A stretch of 64,000 nucleotides of DNA from Neodontobutis hainanensis (GCA_024349245.1 JALDNG010003586.1:1-64000), one strand, 5' to 3'; numbered from the stretch's first letter, positions 10,886 to 24,633 are shown. The notes: generated from the sequence alone by a model not told the origin. Numbers and translations: made by a program.

Positions 10886-13690
10886 TTTAGTCGCACGAAA
10901 AATACGAAGATTACGTGACTCATTTTAAAAAATTTGTATTATACTTGTAATTTTTCTCATAGTGTAGTTTAATGAATAAAAGAAGTTGAGTATGCAATGT
11001 TATATAAAAGTTAATTATCAAAATATTTTTCCTTTGTCGTACTTTATTAACGTGAAAAAACATAATTGACAAAGATAATGGTATTAACTTTCTCTTATTT
11101 ATCTCAGCGTGAGATATCATTTTTTAATGTTAATTGAATTGATTGCTTCGAAAATTATATTTGTTCTGATTTCGAAAGTAATCGTTAAAAATAATAAATC
11201 AGGATGGAAATTTATTTCGATTTATTTAAAAATAAAAAAACGAGAGATGACCAAATAAAAAATTCTTTTTAATTGAAAATTCTATCTTTAAGTTAACGGG
11301 CAGTCGATAAACTAATAATTAATAGAGTTGAAAAGTTAAGCTACATTTATTGTAATCTTATTGATTATGTCTAATTAAAAATATTATTTTGATTCTTATG
11401 CAATTATAGCTTATTCAAATCAATTTCTTCTATTTAAAAAAGTTAAGTGTTTAATGGTCAACATCTAAAACTGCTAGTCAAATAAACTGATTATCAAAAT
11501 ATATCATAATTGACAACTAGTTTCATAAAAATAAGTTGAAAATTCAATTCTATAAATCAAAGTTATTTTCTTTGGTCAATATTAAAATTTTGACAATTGA
11601 TTTGTTCATGTTTTTGCTTGATAAAAAACGTGCAATCTAAAATCCGCCGCCCTCCTTTTTTATCATGTCACAAATTTTTATATTCATTTTAACGCCTGAT
11701 ACTTTAATGAATAAATATTTGTTTATTTAATTTTTGGCTTAATTAGACCTAAAGCAAAAAGAAATCTCACATCTCACACGACATTATTGTTTATGTTCTT
11801 TGAAGATTGTGCGCGGAAACAAAATTTTCAAAATGGCATTATCAGTTGGTTTAGATAGGACGATGGATGCATAATTATGTGGTAGTCTTCCACACTAGGA
11901 GGGAAAAGTAATAACTATTTAACAGCTCGTCAAATATATGAAATGACCATGAGGATTTATGACAGTTAAAAGTGTATGTTTCTTACGAGATTATTAAGAG
12001 TATTTACTTTTTATTTTTTACTCAAAAGTTCACTTTTTTAATATAACTTGTTGTCCGAATGCAATTCGCTCCGAAATGGCCTGGATGAACTAATTTAATA
12101 AGTATTTTTCTGCGATTTTACCAGTCTCCAGAGAATTAGATAGAATAATCTTCTAATCAAAAGCAGAAAAAGAAACGATTATCATAATGAAATTATTCAT
12201 TCATCAAATCCAGGTTTACTCTAAATATATAGTCTAAATTTTGAAATAAAAACCACAATCTTGTATCAACCACATAATTTTTAATAAGATCGTTTACTGT
12301 AATAACCTATGGTCGCCCGATCTAATCTGATATGATACATTGGTTTTAATTTCTATTATATTGTGAACCTGAGGAATAAATAACTTAACGCTTCCACAAA
12401 TCGCGCCAATTTTTATTTCCAACGTAATGTTCCATAAAATAAATTTAATTACCCACAAATAATTAATTAAACCTACATTTTACGTATCAACAATGAAATT
12501 TTACGTGATCAGTTAATTGAACTTATTTTATAAATTCATCCGTGTATTTAAGATCAGTTTGCAACACTATGACAAATAATAAAGGATAGCGATCTTAATT
12601 TTTCAGAGAACCTCTTAAATCTTTTATATAAAATTTTTTATCTTTCATATAATTAAAATAATATTTATGACATCAAAAATCCAAAACTTTCAACCAGAAA
12701 ACTCTTAAATTTTATTATCAATTTATAATAACCGCCATATTGATACTGCGCAGTATTTTACTTTAATATTCCTTAACTGACGCTATCTCCATTCTTATAA
12801 AATCCAAACTAGTTTTATTAAATAAAAGAACAACCTTCTACGATTGATTAAGATTATAGGGAATAAATGAAGTTATCGGACCCTCTACACCGTTTTATTA
12901 AATATACTCGTGTTTAAGTTTCCATTTTTGTGAGAATGTTGGCTATTTTGGATCTATTATTTAACTGATTATTTACTTACTGTGTATAAAATAAATCACT
13001 TATTTTCTTCAAAAACATGATATTCGTGTGATTTTATTTTTTGTTAGTCGTTCAAACAAGATATCTCCATATATTAGACCGTTTCCATAACTATCAATCA
13101 TTTTGCTTTCATTTTAAAATTCTCTCACAATAGATAAACTTTTTGCTATATTACAGAATTATTTGGACTCCTCAAATCTGATGTCCCTTTTTAATCTGAA
13201 CTGAAATAATTTTGAATGGATCCATATTTTTTGTGGTTTTAAAACTTTAATCATAACTCACAAATAATCTTATCTCATACTTTTGATACTGATACAATCA
13301 TTCTTATCATTGATTTCGAATTTAAGCTGATTTTTGCAATTCCTCATCATAATATTTATTCAATAAAAATAATTTATAGTTCGAAAAGTTCTCAATTTTC
13401 CATATGTTTAATGTTGGTGTGGGTATTCCTGAAATTTTACCCCGTGAAATGACTAAGAATCAAATTTCCTAAACTTATATATATATGTAGCATAAAATAA
13501 TTCACGAAATTTTGATATTATATCTGATACCCAAAAATGGCCACATAATTGAATTTTTATTTTGATAACGAGCTCAAACCTATATTCATTTTAAGGAGAA
13601 AAGAATTTTCTAAAGTTAAAGAGTAAAAGGGCTCTTTTTTAATTTACTAAAGGAAAAGACACTCATTTATCACTTCATTGAAAAAATGGT
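10886..13690. other. A+T-rich intergenic, no gene called
   Basis: No sustained frame. Two short richer patches were looked at: 11795-11890 (an ATG in AAAATGGC with a 13-codon frame) and 12730-12765 (CCGCCATATTG next to CTGCGCAG, resembling YY1- and NRF1-type promoter motifs). Neither can be tied to a gene. Confidence 0.5.
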
Positions 13691-13854
13691 ACAGATATCA
13701 GGTTGCCAAACCTGGCATTGGAAATGATAAAGTGTAATGTAAGTGCGATTCCAACACAAAATAAGGCCAGATAGTTCAGGGATTGTCTCTACGAGGGCCC
13801 CTAAAGATGCTACAAGCTCTGAAAGGCAAAAACATAAAAAGAAGAATCAAATAA
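13691..13854 (+). CDS. Two exon-like pieces of an unrecognised gene
   Basis: Exon piece 13691-13733 (LPNLALEMIK) joins 13766-13854 (VQGLSLRGPLKMLQAL, then Lys/Arg-rich to TAA) across a 32-nt GT-AG intron, 13734-13765, in phase 1. The patch is clearly less A+T-rich than its surroundings. The start is not identified: the frame upstream closes at 13679, and an acceptor-like TACAG sits at 13691. Probably the 3' end of a small gene or a relic. Confidence 0.35.
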
Positions 13855-16800
13855 AAGACCTAATATAAACTTAAATATTCTTGGATGATTCAGAGATTTT
13901 TTTATTCCTTTTCACTTGTCAAAAATCGGTAATTAATTAGAAGTTAACTTTTATTCTCTCGATTTTAAAAATAATTAGTATAAATTATGAAATAAATTAA
14001 ATATATTACTGACAAAAATAAAATACTAAAATGTGTGCAAGATGATTTTTGGTTATTTTACATGAAAATAAATCTCTGAAACATTTTAAACTATCGAATT
14101 TTTGGTCCTTTCTATAGTAAACTGCGAAAAAAACTTTTTCTTCTGCTTTCAAAAAATCAATCATTTAACACTCTTTTGATCCAAAAAATACGAAAAAATT
14201 ACGCACAAAGACTTTTTTCTCGCATTTTTAATATAATTTCTAGATCTCTAGGAATATAGCTAATTGCAACTCTTAATTTAGCCGTTGAGAAGATTATTGG
14301 TTTATAATTAGTAGGATTGAAATTTTTAGTATATTTTAAAATTTCATATTTTTTCAACTCGATATCTTAATCTCTGTTAGTGATGATGATGTTACGCTCA
14401 TGGCAAAAAAATTGAACGTATTATTTAGGATTATTTAAAAGCCACACAGTGAAATTTACCTTCCTACCATTGAAAAAATTTAATCTTGATAAAATTTCAC
14501 CAGTTAGGGCTTATTAGTATGATTATTTTTGGAAAATTTCCCATTTTTAAGAATCTCGGCATGTCAATCATCCTCGTATGAATAGCAAAATTTTAATTAA
14601 CTTAAAAATCATTTTTATACTGGATGTTAGTGAAGCATGCTTAAATCAGTTTGTTTGAGAATAGTTCCAATTTAACCTTTCCTGTACCTAACAATTAGTA
14701 AAACATCATGAACTCAAATTTTTTGATTCAGTAACAGAATCAAGTCTCAAATATCAAACATTTTTACCAACAATAGATGACACAATGATAAAATAATATC
14801 ATTTCCAACAGGCAAAAACAACAGTCGCACCGCAATAAGTTAAATGTTACTGCTTTTGTTTGGTGATCTTTTATACTTATAAAACCTTATAATACAGCAA
14901 ATGAGAGTTATTAACTTAATTATTTGGAAAAAATTATATTTACGCAAAGAATGTTATCAGTTAACATCAAGGAAGGAAATAAATTCCTTATAAGGGCTTC
15001 TAATATCCAAATGATTATTGTATTCCCAAAGACGTCATAATTTTGATGTTATGAATTATAAAAATGACCCGGTTCTACACCATCTGATACTCTATGCATT
15101 TACATTCTAGATACTCCTATGAACCAAATAAAAATAAAAGAATCAGATTTCAAAGTGACAGAAAATTTCGAATTTAACTTTAAAGTTAAAAAGACAAATC
15201 ATTGAAAACATTAAAACCATGCTTAAATAAAAGGAAGCCAGATTGATGTCAAATTGAATAGATAAAAACTAAAGTAAATAACGGAAGGCCACATAAAGGT
15301 CTCGTAATGTAAACATCTAAATGAAACATATATTGATCAGACTCGTTAAATTCCGGCACTCATTTTTTTATAATCTAATGAATAATATTCTTGCAGTATT
15401 GGTTAAGTATATCTACGGTAAGGCTGATAAACATATTATACAATTGAACTACAAGTTTGTGAAATTGTCTCCGAGATTTATAATTTTATTTAAAATACAC
15501 CAAGCTTTTATCTTGAACAGAGTTTAAATGATACAATTCGAATAAAACACAATAATAATATTAAAAATTGTTATTAAATTAACACGTATATATTGATTAA
15601 AATTTTTAATAAAAGCTAAATACGTTGTAATATTTGTCTAAACCTTAAAATATTCTGCCATTTAAAAATTGAGATATGATTTTCCAATGAAAGAATAAAA
15701 GCATAAAAATTTTTTAAAAATTTAACTTTTATCTTATGAATATTAAAAAATTCCTAAATTGAGAAAAAAAAAGGAAAAAATATTCGAATGAATAACTTTT
15801 AACACAAATTTTTGTGATATGATTAAATCTCAAAATGAATAAAGAATTTTAAAATAATTTCAGCGATTAGTATATGAGGAGTTTTTTTAAATATAACTTC
15901 AACAAGATTTCATATTCTCTACTTTTTTTATAAAAAAACATATATTTCAAATTTTATTGAATTCAAGATATTTATTATTCATAATTCTAACATTTTTCAT
16001 TGTCAGGCAAAAATAAAATAAGAATTAATGATGATCTATTTTCAATTAATTTAAAGCTTTAGTGATTTTGAGGAATTCATTGAAAATGTAATTTTGGTAA
16101 AAAGGGATCGTCAAAAGTCAATCATAAACAGTTTTTTATATCATAAAAAAATAAAATCATGAAAAATCCAAGAGCTAAAATAATCCATAACATTTATGAT
16201 TTAATTTTTATTCAATATTTTAGACGAAAATAAACATCCTATTTTCATTAAAAAAACTGTGATTTAATTATCAAAGCACGAAAAATGTATCATTATAAAA
16301 TTAAAATAGAATATATTTATTGAAAAGACTTTCCTTATATACTTTAAAATATTTCTTTTAACTTTAAGAATCGTAAAACTTCATTTTATCTTATTTCTGA
16401 GAACAAAAATATTGAAAAAATTGTCAAAATAGTTAAATTCCTAATTTCATATATTTATTGAAACGATTTAAAGATTTTATATTTCGATCTAAAATTAAAG
16501 TTTGTATCTTCGCACCCAGGTTTGTGATTTTAAATGATCACCGTTAATGTGACTAATTTTAAATATTTATTTTGATAAAACCAAAAAATTCTAATTCATT
16601 TTATTTAAATACATAACCTAAACTTATCGATATGATGTAAAATAAAAAAATTAATTCAGTGAAAGTAAAGTTAGCTCTTAATTTCTGAGTCTTTTTGACT
16701 TTTAATATTTGTTTTAAAAAGTTTATTGAAAAATATTTTGGTTTTTATTATTTTCCTAGATATCACGTATCATTGGAACGAACGTCGACGCGTATTTATA

Positions 16801-16932
16801 ATCATATAAAACAAAAAGACAAATTTAGTTAATAGTCAGTTAGCAATTAAAAAATACCTTTAATATTATAAAGTGACCGTTTGATAAAAAAATAAACCAT
16901 TTGAAAAAAAATGTTTACGAATTAAATTTTTG
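13855..16932. other. A+T-rich sequence with one small ORF
   Basis: The only candidate is an ATG-initiated frame at 15321-15527 (+, 68 codons; YIYGKADKHIIQLNYKFVKL in its middle) with plausible composition but no family, no splice support and no poly(A) signal. The rest shows no sustained frame. From about 16793 the sequence is shared with 44203 onward. Confidence 0.35.
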
Positions 16933-17077
16933 ATGAAAATTCGTCTTTTGTGAAATACAGTCAAGAATAAGCTTGCATAAATATAATGTGTTTGAAGATA
17001 TGAAAGAGTTTTGTGAAAATATCGATATAAAAGCGATTCAGTCAGAAGAAAATTCATTTCACAGATTTAAAACATAA
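16933..17077 (+). CDS. Small spliced ORF, duplicated in the mosaic repeat
   Basis: Exon 16933-16949 (ATGAAAATTCG...) joins 16972-17077 across a 22-nt GT-AG intron, 16950-16971, in phase 2; the product is about 40 residues, with an acidic core (VFEDMKEFCENIDIKAIQSE). The mosaic copy near 44340-44480 has substitutions, including a premature TAA after the QSE residues. No family recognised. It may be one exon pair of a longer gene that continues into the frame at 17377. Confidence 0.35.
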
Positions 17078-17376
17078 AACATTCTCAGATTATATGTCCG
17101 GAAGTTTAAACGTTTGCAAAATAGTTCTTATATGTTATAAACATACTTTAAAAATATTAATAAAATATAAACGTACTTGAAATAAATTATCTGTTAGAAT
17201 TTTGAAATTTCGTTCTTTCAACATCTTATAATTCACATTGAAAAATATTCAGTAAATATTTCATAACAACATAACTTTGATAAATGGTATTGTATAAGAT
17301 ATGGAATGTCAATAATCACGCGAAATTTAATTTTAAATACTTTATATAGACAATTATAATTAAAGAAAAAGCATAA

Positions 17377-17586
17377 ATTTTGACAAATATATCATTTGAA
17401 GCGTCGCAAGATAAACAAAAAAATAATTCCAACGTGAAAAACCAAATTCAATCTGATAGCCTTTATCGAAAATGGATTTATCGAGAATATATCACAAAAT
17501 TTAGATTTAACAAGACTTTGTATGTTTTGAAAGAGTCAAAACGGTTTTATAACTTTAAACTATCTTTAGAACAAACAAATAATTGA
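17377..17586 (+). CDS. Open exon-like frame, no start codon
   Basis: About 69 codons open from just after a stop at 17374-17376 to a TGA, hydrophilic and Lys/Asn/Gln-rich (SFEASQDKQKNNSN), with basic aromatic blocks (YRKWIYREYITKFRF). It has no ATG, so if real it is a terminal exon. The similarity to the mosaic repeat ends exactly where this frame begins (about 17375). Confidence 0.3.
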   Translation: MLTNISFEASQDKQKNNSNVKNQIQSDSLYRKWIYREYITKFRFNKTLYVLKESKRFYNFKLSLEQTNN

Positions 17587-18049
17587 AACATTTAGATGCA
17601 CTAATCTTCAAATAACGTTGAAAAAACACGCACATTTAATTGTCACAATTCCTGTTAGAATATCTATAGGAAAATCTGTAGAATCAAAGAATTAAATTTG
17701 ATATGATTTTGACAAGTAGATACTGAAACGCGTGTACTTTAGTTTAAAGTTAGCATCTTATCAATTAGATTTATTTATTATCGATAACGACAAATAATGA
17801 TATCATACCATCTAAGGAACACAATTGGATATAATTCTACAATTTCGACAACTTTTATTGTAATATAGAACCGTGGTCGATATATCTAAAACGGTTCGAA
17901 CACTCCTTCAGGGTTTAGACAGGACGAGATGATATCGAAGAGGATCCACTCAAACTGGATGCTTTTTTAAACTGAGTTGGTTCTCGACACTTTCGATTGA
18001 TTCCAGAGAATATCTCATAGCGAGAGTTTAATCAAGCTTAACTACGAAG

Positions 18050-18597
18050 AAATCATCGAGTTTATGGGCAGGATATATGAGAAGTCACATAATATTTTGT
18101 ATACTAAAGGTTTGTTTTGGCATATGCAATCAAAATAATCGGGAAAGGCCCAAGATTTACAAAACCAAGATTTTTCAGCTTTCTATGAATTTTGAATTGG
18201 AGAAAAACGCAAAACATTGAATACACGACCAGTTTATCATTAGTTATATGGGAAAAGCTACTCAGCAGGTATGGATAACGTTTTTCTCGTAAAAACGAGG
18301 CTCTTTATGATTTGGTTCTGGAAGTGATCATGATTTCTAACTCATCAAGAAATGCGGACGAATTTCAACTACCATATATTGACAAAATCTCTTCAAATAA
18401 AGTTTCAGACGTTTGCAGATCGAAATATCTAAAACGTCAAGGATAATTGATGTCATAATTTTTGATGCACTTTCTGATTTTATCAAATGCGAAAAACAGA
18501 AAAAATTGTTCGTTGAGCGAGTACCCGCAGACAAACGAGCAAGGCTATACTTGTATATCATCAGGACACTTAATCGCGGCTTGTTTGAAGTTTAAAA
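18050..18597 (+). pseudogene. gag: gag remnant of gypsy element 2
   Basis: Capsid-like stretch YEEIIEFMGRIYEK near 18045, then LYDLVLEVIM...NADEF near 18305-18362, matching the helix before the nucleocapsid in gypsy Gag. A zinc knuckle follows, ending about 18595 (TCISSGHLIAACLKF): the spacing C-x4-H-x4-C is kept, but the first Cys of the CCHC box reads Gly. Several frame changes. Confidence 0.6.
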
Positions 18598-18749
18598 GAT
18601 AAACATTAAGATAAACGGATTAAATTCAATAAATACTTTAAATTATGCAAACAATCGATCCTAATTTTATTTCGAACCTTTTATTAATAGCTGTGCATCT
18701 AAATTTATGCTAAAATTATTGTTTATGCTGTAGAAGTAAAAATTTTGTT

Positions 18750-21540
18750 GGGAATGGAGTTTCAGTATTGTGTTAAGGCAAGTCGATTTGGGAAAGATTG
18801 GGGAACCTGAGTTGACACCATCTGAAAGCTTACGAGCTTATGAGTACAATTCACTTTGTGTCTTGGGAAAAATAAACGTGGATTTCCACTGGAGAATGTC
18901 GTCAAGAACTTAGTATTCATCATCACTGTAACAACTAAAATTGCCATTTTTTGTGAGATTAGATGCATCTTTTAAAATCAGTTTATCTATCAAGACAGTT
19001 CAGGTTAATCATAAAACCACAGAGAGGATGGACTTTAAATCATGTTGGTAAATTTCAGTGGTTCTCACCACATTCATCCAGGGAATAAAGAACTTTACAT
19101 CTTCCCCCACTTTGTCCAAAAATTTAATCCTGAAAATATGAAATATACGGTGTGTTCCATACGGTATACATGGAAAAGTGTAAAAAAGAGACATGAAACC
19201 TTACTCATCAGAAATATTTTGAACGCATCGTTGTTTCGAAACTCAAAAATTTCTTGGCTTGTCATGTATTTAGAGTAATTAAGTCTGATGTATTCATTAG
19301 AATGTGAGATTTTCGATCTACTATCAGCAAAAAAGTCATTGCTCAACCTTACTCCGTGCAAACTCTCTACAACCTATGATATAAAATACAGGGGTGTCTA
19401 AATTAAAGATTCTCTATCTAAAAGAAGCATATTTACAGTTATCTCTCGACGATAATTCAACAAATCTTGTTGGAATATCCTCACACCTTGAGTTTTTTAG
19501 ATACAGTTGAATGCCATTTGTTAAATCGCTTACCCTGCTATTTTTTAATCAGTTATGGAGACTTTTCTGAGATATGTTCCAAATATAGTCTGTTTCATAG
19601 TCGATATAATAGTCTCCTTGAAAAACGATACTTGTCATATAAAACAAGTTGAAGGTATTAAAAAGACTCAAACTTTATAATATCATCACTTAAGTCTTAA
19701 AATGCCAATCTATTTAAAAAGTGGTGTTCTACTCTTGGCAACTCATCAAAAAATACGGAATTCACCAAATTGACCAAAATTTTTCTTCAATCAAAAATCA
19801 AATGCCGCCACAGAATGTCATCTACCTCGCATTTTCTTGAGACATATCGAATTGTTGCCGTTTTATTCGGATATTACATTCTATCTGTCCTCCGTTTAAC
19901 AACTAAACAGAGAAAAGTTCGTGTTTGAAGTGAATAAAAATTTTTTAAATGTTATTCGAGTAGCTAGAAAATATAATATAGTCATCCAGAACACAAAAAA
20001 CTCTTCTATTTTTAATCCACAATTATGGAGTTAATAGATACCTCGAACGATGGAATCGGGTCGTCTAACTCAAATTATTTGAAAACCAAAACGCGAAGCC
20101 GGTTATATACTTTTCTAAGACCCTTAAAAATAGAGGAAAAAATTTTTCTTATTAAGAAAGAAAGAAGAGTATGAAATAGTTTTTACCCAAAAGAAGTTAC
20201 ACCGTTATCTTATGGTAAGAAATAATCGATCATCACTAACCAAAAACTCCTCGCAGATACTTTAAACACAAAAATTGTCTTTAGTAAAACGCATTTGTTG
20301 AATTACAGGATCGTAGACTTTCTTAAACATTGATAAATTATGATCTCTAATATTTCCCGGGGAAGTTCCATATTGTAAAGATTTTTTTTTCACGACTTCC
20401 AGATTCATGAGAGATGAGCACAGATTGGATCACTATTTCATTCAGACTTAATATTGAAAACCGAGCATTCAAAATCAGCAATCGATAATTTGGAGCAAAA
20501 TCAGAAATAGTACCAGTAATATTAAAAATATTTTCATATATTCAGCTCTATTGGCCAAGAAAAGATATATCAGAAGAAGTACTACCATATTACTACAAGA
20601 GATTTCGGTAATGTTCAGGGTAGGGCATTCTACTTTTGAACAGAAGATGAGTTATACCTCAGGATCTCACTAATTTGGCTTGACAGTATTTTCACGAAAG
20701 CCATCCTGGAATAGTAGCTATGAAATCGTTGATGAGGAAGTAGTAATGGGGCCATTCATCTCAAAAGACGTGAAGAGCTGTTTAAAAAAACAAATATCTG
20801 TCAATATCCTCAAACGAGCCGAAAACACAGATTATTCCTTTAAGTCCTACAACCCAACTCTCGAAACGGATCAATATTGATGACTTCCTCAACAGATTGA
20901 AAAGCGTGGTTGGCAGTAATTGACGTTTTCACGAAATGAATCGAAGTCTACCGCATGAAATCATGTTAAACAGTTAGCACAATACGATGTCTTCGCGATT
21001 CTTTCGATCGTTTTGTGATTCAATCTGACATTATTTCTGCCAATAATGGGCAGTTAATATCACAAGAATATGAATCATTCTGTGCAATCGAGGAAATCAA
21101 ACCTCCTATGACTATACTCCCTGTCACTCGCGATCAAATAGGTCGGCGAATGAGCCATTCGAACGATAAAGGAAAAATATTTTAATCATAAGAACGCCCT
21201 AGACGATCATGTAAGGTTTGATTTTGCACTTTATTGGTATCGTAGATCTCCGCAAGGTAAAACGTAAAATTTATCTCCTTACTTTATGTTTGAAAGACAA
21301 CTAAGGAGTTTTCTTGATAGATTCATGCCATCTGTCTAAGCAATAAAAGAAGAAGATGCGACTACAATGAAAATTATTTTCGAGAATTTGCAGAAAATCA
21401 GCCATGGCGAGTGAAAAATGAAAAAAACATGAGATTTAAACAAGGCGAAACTTATGAAGTAATGTAGAACGATAAATATTTTACAATCATGCAGATCATC
21501 TTAAACAAAAAGAAGAATTATATCAATGCTTGAGAAAATT
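18750..21540 (+). pseudogene. pol: pol remnant of gypsy element 2
   Basis: Protease tail KIGEPELTPSESL near 18795. RT core near 19410: LKEAYLQLSLDDNS, then a TGA where the conserved Arg before LPFG is expected. RNase H near 20095: KPVIYFSKTLKNR. Linker SRLPDS near 20395. Integrase: HESHPGIVAMKSLMRK near 20690, the core with the first Asp in AVIDVFTKW near 20915, NNGQL in place of DNG.QF near 21045, and YRRSPQGKT near 21240; the C-terminal domain begins FKQGETYEV near 21440. The second catalytic Asp is lost. Confidence 0.75.
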
Positions 21541-22028
21541 ATATGATCTGAATTTTCTAGTTAAGTTGAAAATCGTCAAAAGATGATTGCTAAATCTTAC
21601 CAGAATAAGATATCAGGACAGCGATGATATCCAAAAAATTCGTAGTTTTGAGAGGCTTATGAATAAAAAATGTCATAAAAAATATTTCAATTTCATCGAT
21701 GAATCGGCGGTGTTTAAGAAGAGGTGGACATGTGTGACACTAGCATACATATAGGCAGGCGTGATAATATAAAATTTGAGTCATATAAATCATATCTAGT
21801 GATTACAATAATCTTTTTAAAATTTTAATTTAATCGTTTTATTTTATATATTTTGAAATTCTTGAATAAATTGTAAATTTGATGTTAGATTGAACATTTA
21901 TCTTTGTAATTGTTAAATACATAATTATTGATTCGTCTCTAAAATAATAAAATGGAATACTATTCCCATAGATCGATAATATTTAGGAAAATTTTGAATA
22001 TATAATGAATCAATGAAAACTCCACACG
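21541..22028. other. Intergenic, no feature seen
   Basis: A+T-rich stretch between the end of gypsy element 2 and the stop codon of the minus-strand secreted-protein gene. It would hold that gene's 3' UTR, but no AATAAA is seen on the minus strand. Confidence 0.5.
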
Positions 22029-23121
22029 TCATACATGTGTTTTTTTCTGAAAAGATATTTTTACATAGCTTTTTTTATCACTAAATTTTACCGGAAATGT
22101 TTTAACACTCAGATTTAACATGAGCTCATGTACATCGTTCTGAAATTCGAGTTTACATTTTCTTTTATTTGTATTTAATTGATGCCTAGTTAAGATATGA
22201 TGAAATGCATTATCAAACTCACGATAATTATCAACCAACTGTGCAGGTAGTTTTTGGTTTATTTTTCTATTATTTTTTTGAAAATGTGTTTCTAAATGAG
22301 TTACGATACTTAAATCATTTAATATATCCACTAGTAATCTTCTTTCATGTTTAACATATATAAGGGATTTTAAATATCCAAAATGGTTTTCTGGGTCAAA
22401 ATATTTTATCCTCATATTTGGAAAATAAAAATGCTTCCAAATCCTTAAACCCAAATAACCATCAATCTGAGAAAAAAATTTCGGCGAATCCGTGTTTCTA
22501 TTGACATACCAACCTCGATTTTGTTTTCTCGCTTCTACTTTTTCATAAACCTTCGCAAAACACAAATTTTCGTGCCTTATTTTCTTATCTTTTGATTGGG
22601 ATAAAAAATTTTCATGATCTTTTTGACATTCACTGAGCACGGTGTGAAATTTCCTTCGTACATTTCGAATTTTATTCAAAAGTGCGATTTTTGTTTCATG
22701 TTGTGGTCTTGTCAATGTTATGCGACTTTTTTTCGAATAAAATTCAAAATTATTTGGCCTATAAATATGAAATAATCTCAATTTATTTTCAACTTTTCCC
22801 TATAACGCTTTCTGTATAACGATAAATTCTTAGCTCGAGTTTTATTACTAATTTTCGGCGTGAACTAATGTGGTTTACTAGAATGACAAAGAGATTTATC
22901 AGTGGTTTTTACCAACTACAAGAAGTCTTCCATCGGTAGTTTCATCTTTTGAAATGCGTGAAGTTTATTACTTTAACAATGGAGTCATATTGATTGGATG
23001 GATAATCTGTAGAATGTTTCTGCTTTGTATTTACTCCATTAGTTTTCTTCTGTTTAGGAGAAACCACACTTGATTCATTCAATACTGCAAAGAATGCCAA
23101 ATAAATTTGCTCGAGCTTCAT
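22029..23121 (-). CDS. Putative secreted protein, possibly FGF-like
   Basis: Exon 1 23121-22972 and exon 2 22799-22029 join in phase 0 over a 172-nt GT-AG intron: 306 residues, intact. The start MKLEQIYLAFFAVL looks like a short signal peptide, followed by a Lys-rich linker. FGF-like points in FGF order: KLRLFHIY; FLSQSKDKKI (compare YLCMNKDGKL in FGFs) then LCF; RGWYV (compare GWYVAL); HFYFPN (compare HFLPR); spacing is close to an FGF core, followed by a C-terminal extension of about 130 residues. This is by eye, and I hold it loosely. Alternative: the 172-nt intron is itself mostly coding (DETTDGRLLVV, then RRKLVIKLELRIY) with a 35-nt intron at 22912-22878, needing one extra A removed at two A runs. 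Confidence 0.5.
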
Positions 23122-24633
23122 AAATTTGTAAATTAACTGATCTGTACGTAATTGCTTTCGATTATTGTCGGGTATGTTATTAAAATCAAAAACATTTAAC
23201 GATTTAAATATATTGATATTTAGATTAAATTAAATTACAGAATTATATATATTTCATGTCATAAACGATGAAATTTATTCATTTATATAATTAGTATGAT
23301 TAAAATTTATGACGCGCTTAATGGATTAATTTTTTTACGATTGTTTTAAAAATCATAAAGCTAAATAATAATAAAAATTTGATCAATATTACAGGCTTAA
23401 TTCATTTATCAAATATACTATTTCGTGTAAATTTAGTCTTTCTCAGGTTCGCCATTTTTCATATTATTAAACTTTTATGTTGGTTAAATTCATAAAAATA
23501 TTTAATAATCTTACTTAAATTCTTCTGTCTTTAAGTTTTGTGAAAAATATTTTACGAATTTATGATGAATGTTCAAAAATGTAACTATTCGCTTTGTAGG
23601 TATAATATTTATGACAAGGGCTTCGAATATGGTTGAATCTTAATCATCAGTTATATATCATTTTACATCTTGTCATATTTTTTATGTAAGATGTTTTTAA
23701 GAGATAATACTGTGTCTAAAATTTATCTTTTAATTTCTAGTTTGGTATTTTTAAAACTCATCTTTCTTTATGATTGTAGTTTTATCCATGTGTATTTTAC
23801 CTGATAATGAATGATTAGTTTTTAACTTTATTTTTATAAAACATGAAAAAGTTTCAAAATGAATTAATCGTTGATTCAATCATATTATTTTTTATCATGG
23901 TGAAAGAGTAAAAACTTGCCCATAAACATGATATTTTGTTCTATTTTAGATTGAGATCAAAGCATAAAGTAAGATATATATTTAAAATTCGGCTTATCAT
24001 GGTGTTTAAGAATGCTTTCTTAGACTGAATGAGTTTCTTCGATTTCTTGTGTTTGAATTTATATGTTTTCCTTATTCGCCGAAATGATCTTATGAAAGAA
24101 TTACATAATGAGTTAATCGATGATTGTTTTGATATTTATTGTCATGCCAAAGTAAAGGATACGAGAATTTAATTCAACTGTTTCCCTTATAATAGTAAAA
24201 CGATAGATATTTTTTACTTAACTTATAAAAACACTCTGCACCATTGTTTATGTTTCCTAAAACTACTTCCAATGAAACTTATTAGTTTTTATCAATCGAA
24301 CCATGTCGTATTTTATCATTATTATCGCTTCTATATTCAATTTTTTTACCAAGCTATCACTTTTCTTATAAAAAGTAATTTCGCATATTCAAAATCTTAC
24401 CTCAAGTTTATCATGGTATCTTTCGCAAATAACAATTCGAACAATTACTTAAGGTAATGATTGTTGTAATTTTGCAAAGAACAGCAATTTAGCTCTCAGG
24501 ATTTTTTATTTTTGAATCCTTTACTTAAAAGCATTTAAACTGTATAATATGCTATTTAAATTTATTTTCATTTTTACAAAACATAAATTACGTAATAACT
24601 GAAAAGAAAAAAAATTCTACTATTTAGCCAATT
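23122..24633. other. A+T-rich flank of repeat unit A
   Basis: No convincing gene. Two stretches recur in the mosaic: 23243-23412 at 50679-50845, and about 23831-23887 at 43541-43597. An ATG frame at 24272-24457 is dominated by aromatic residues as expected from A+T bias and is not called. Confidence 0.5.

Larger units (their letters stand above)
17880..21540 (+). mobile_element. Gypsy element 2: heavily decayed Ty3/gypsy relic
   Basis: Gag, zinc knuckle, protease, reverse transcriptase, RNase H and integrase can all be followed, in order, across all three frames and dozens of lesions. Recognisable pieces: Gag capsid near 18050-18360, knuckle 18490-18597, protease 18750-18960, RT near 19405-19600, RNase H near 20080-20290, the linker plus integrase zinc region near 20380-20790, the integrase core near 20900-21100 and the C-terminal domain to about 21540. 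Sequence differs clearly from element 1, so it is another family. No terminal repeats were found, and it is much older or faster decaying than element 1. Confidence 0.8.

Noticed and set aside
18337..19361. Several 60-90-codon frames on both strands
   Set aside because: They lie inside gypsy element 2; the protease and zinc-knuckle signatures run through other frames of the plus strand.
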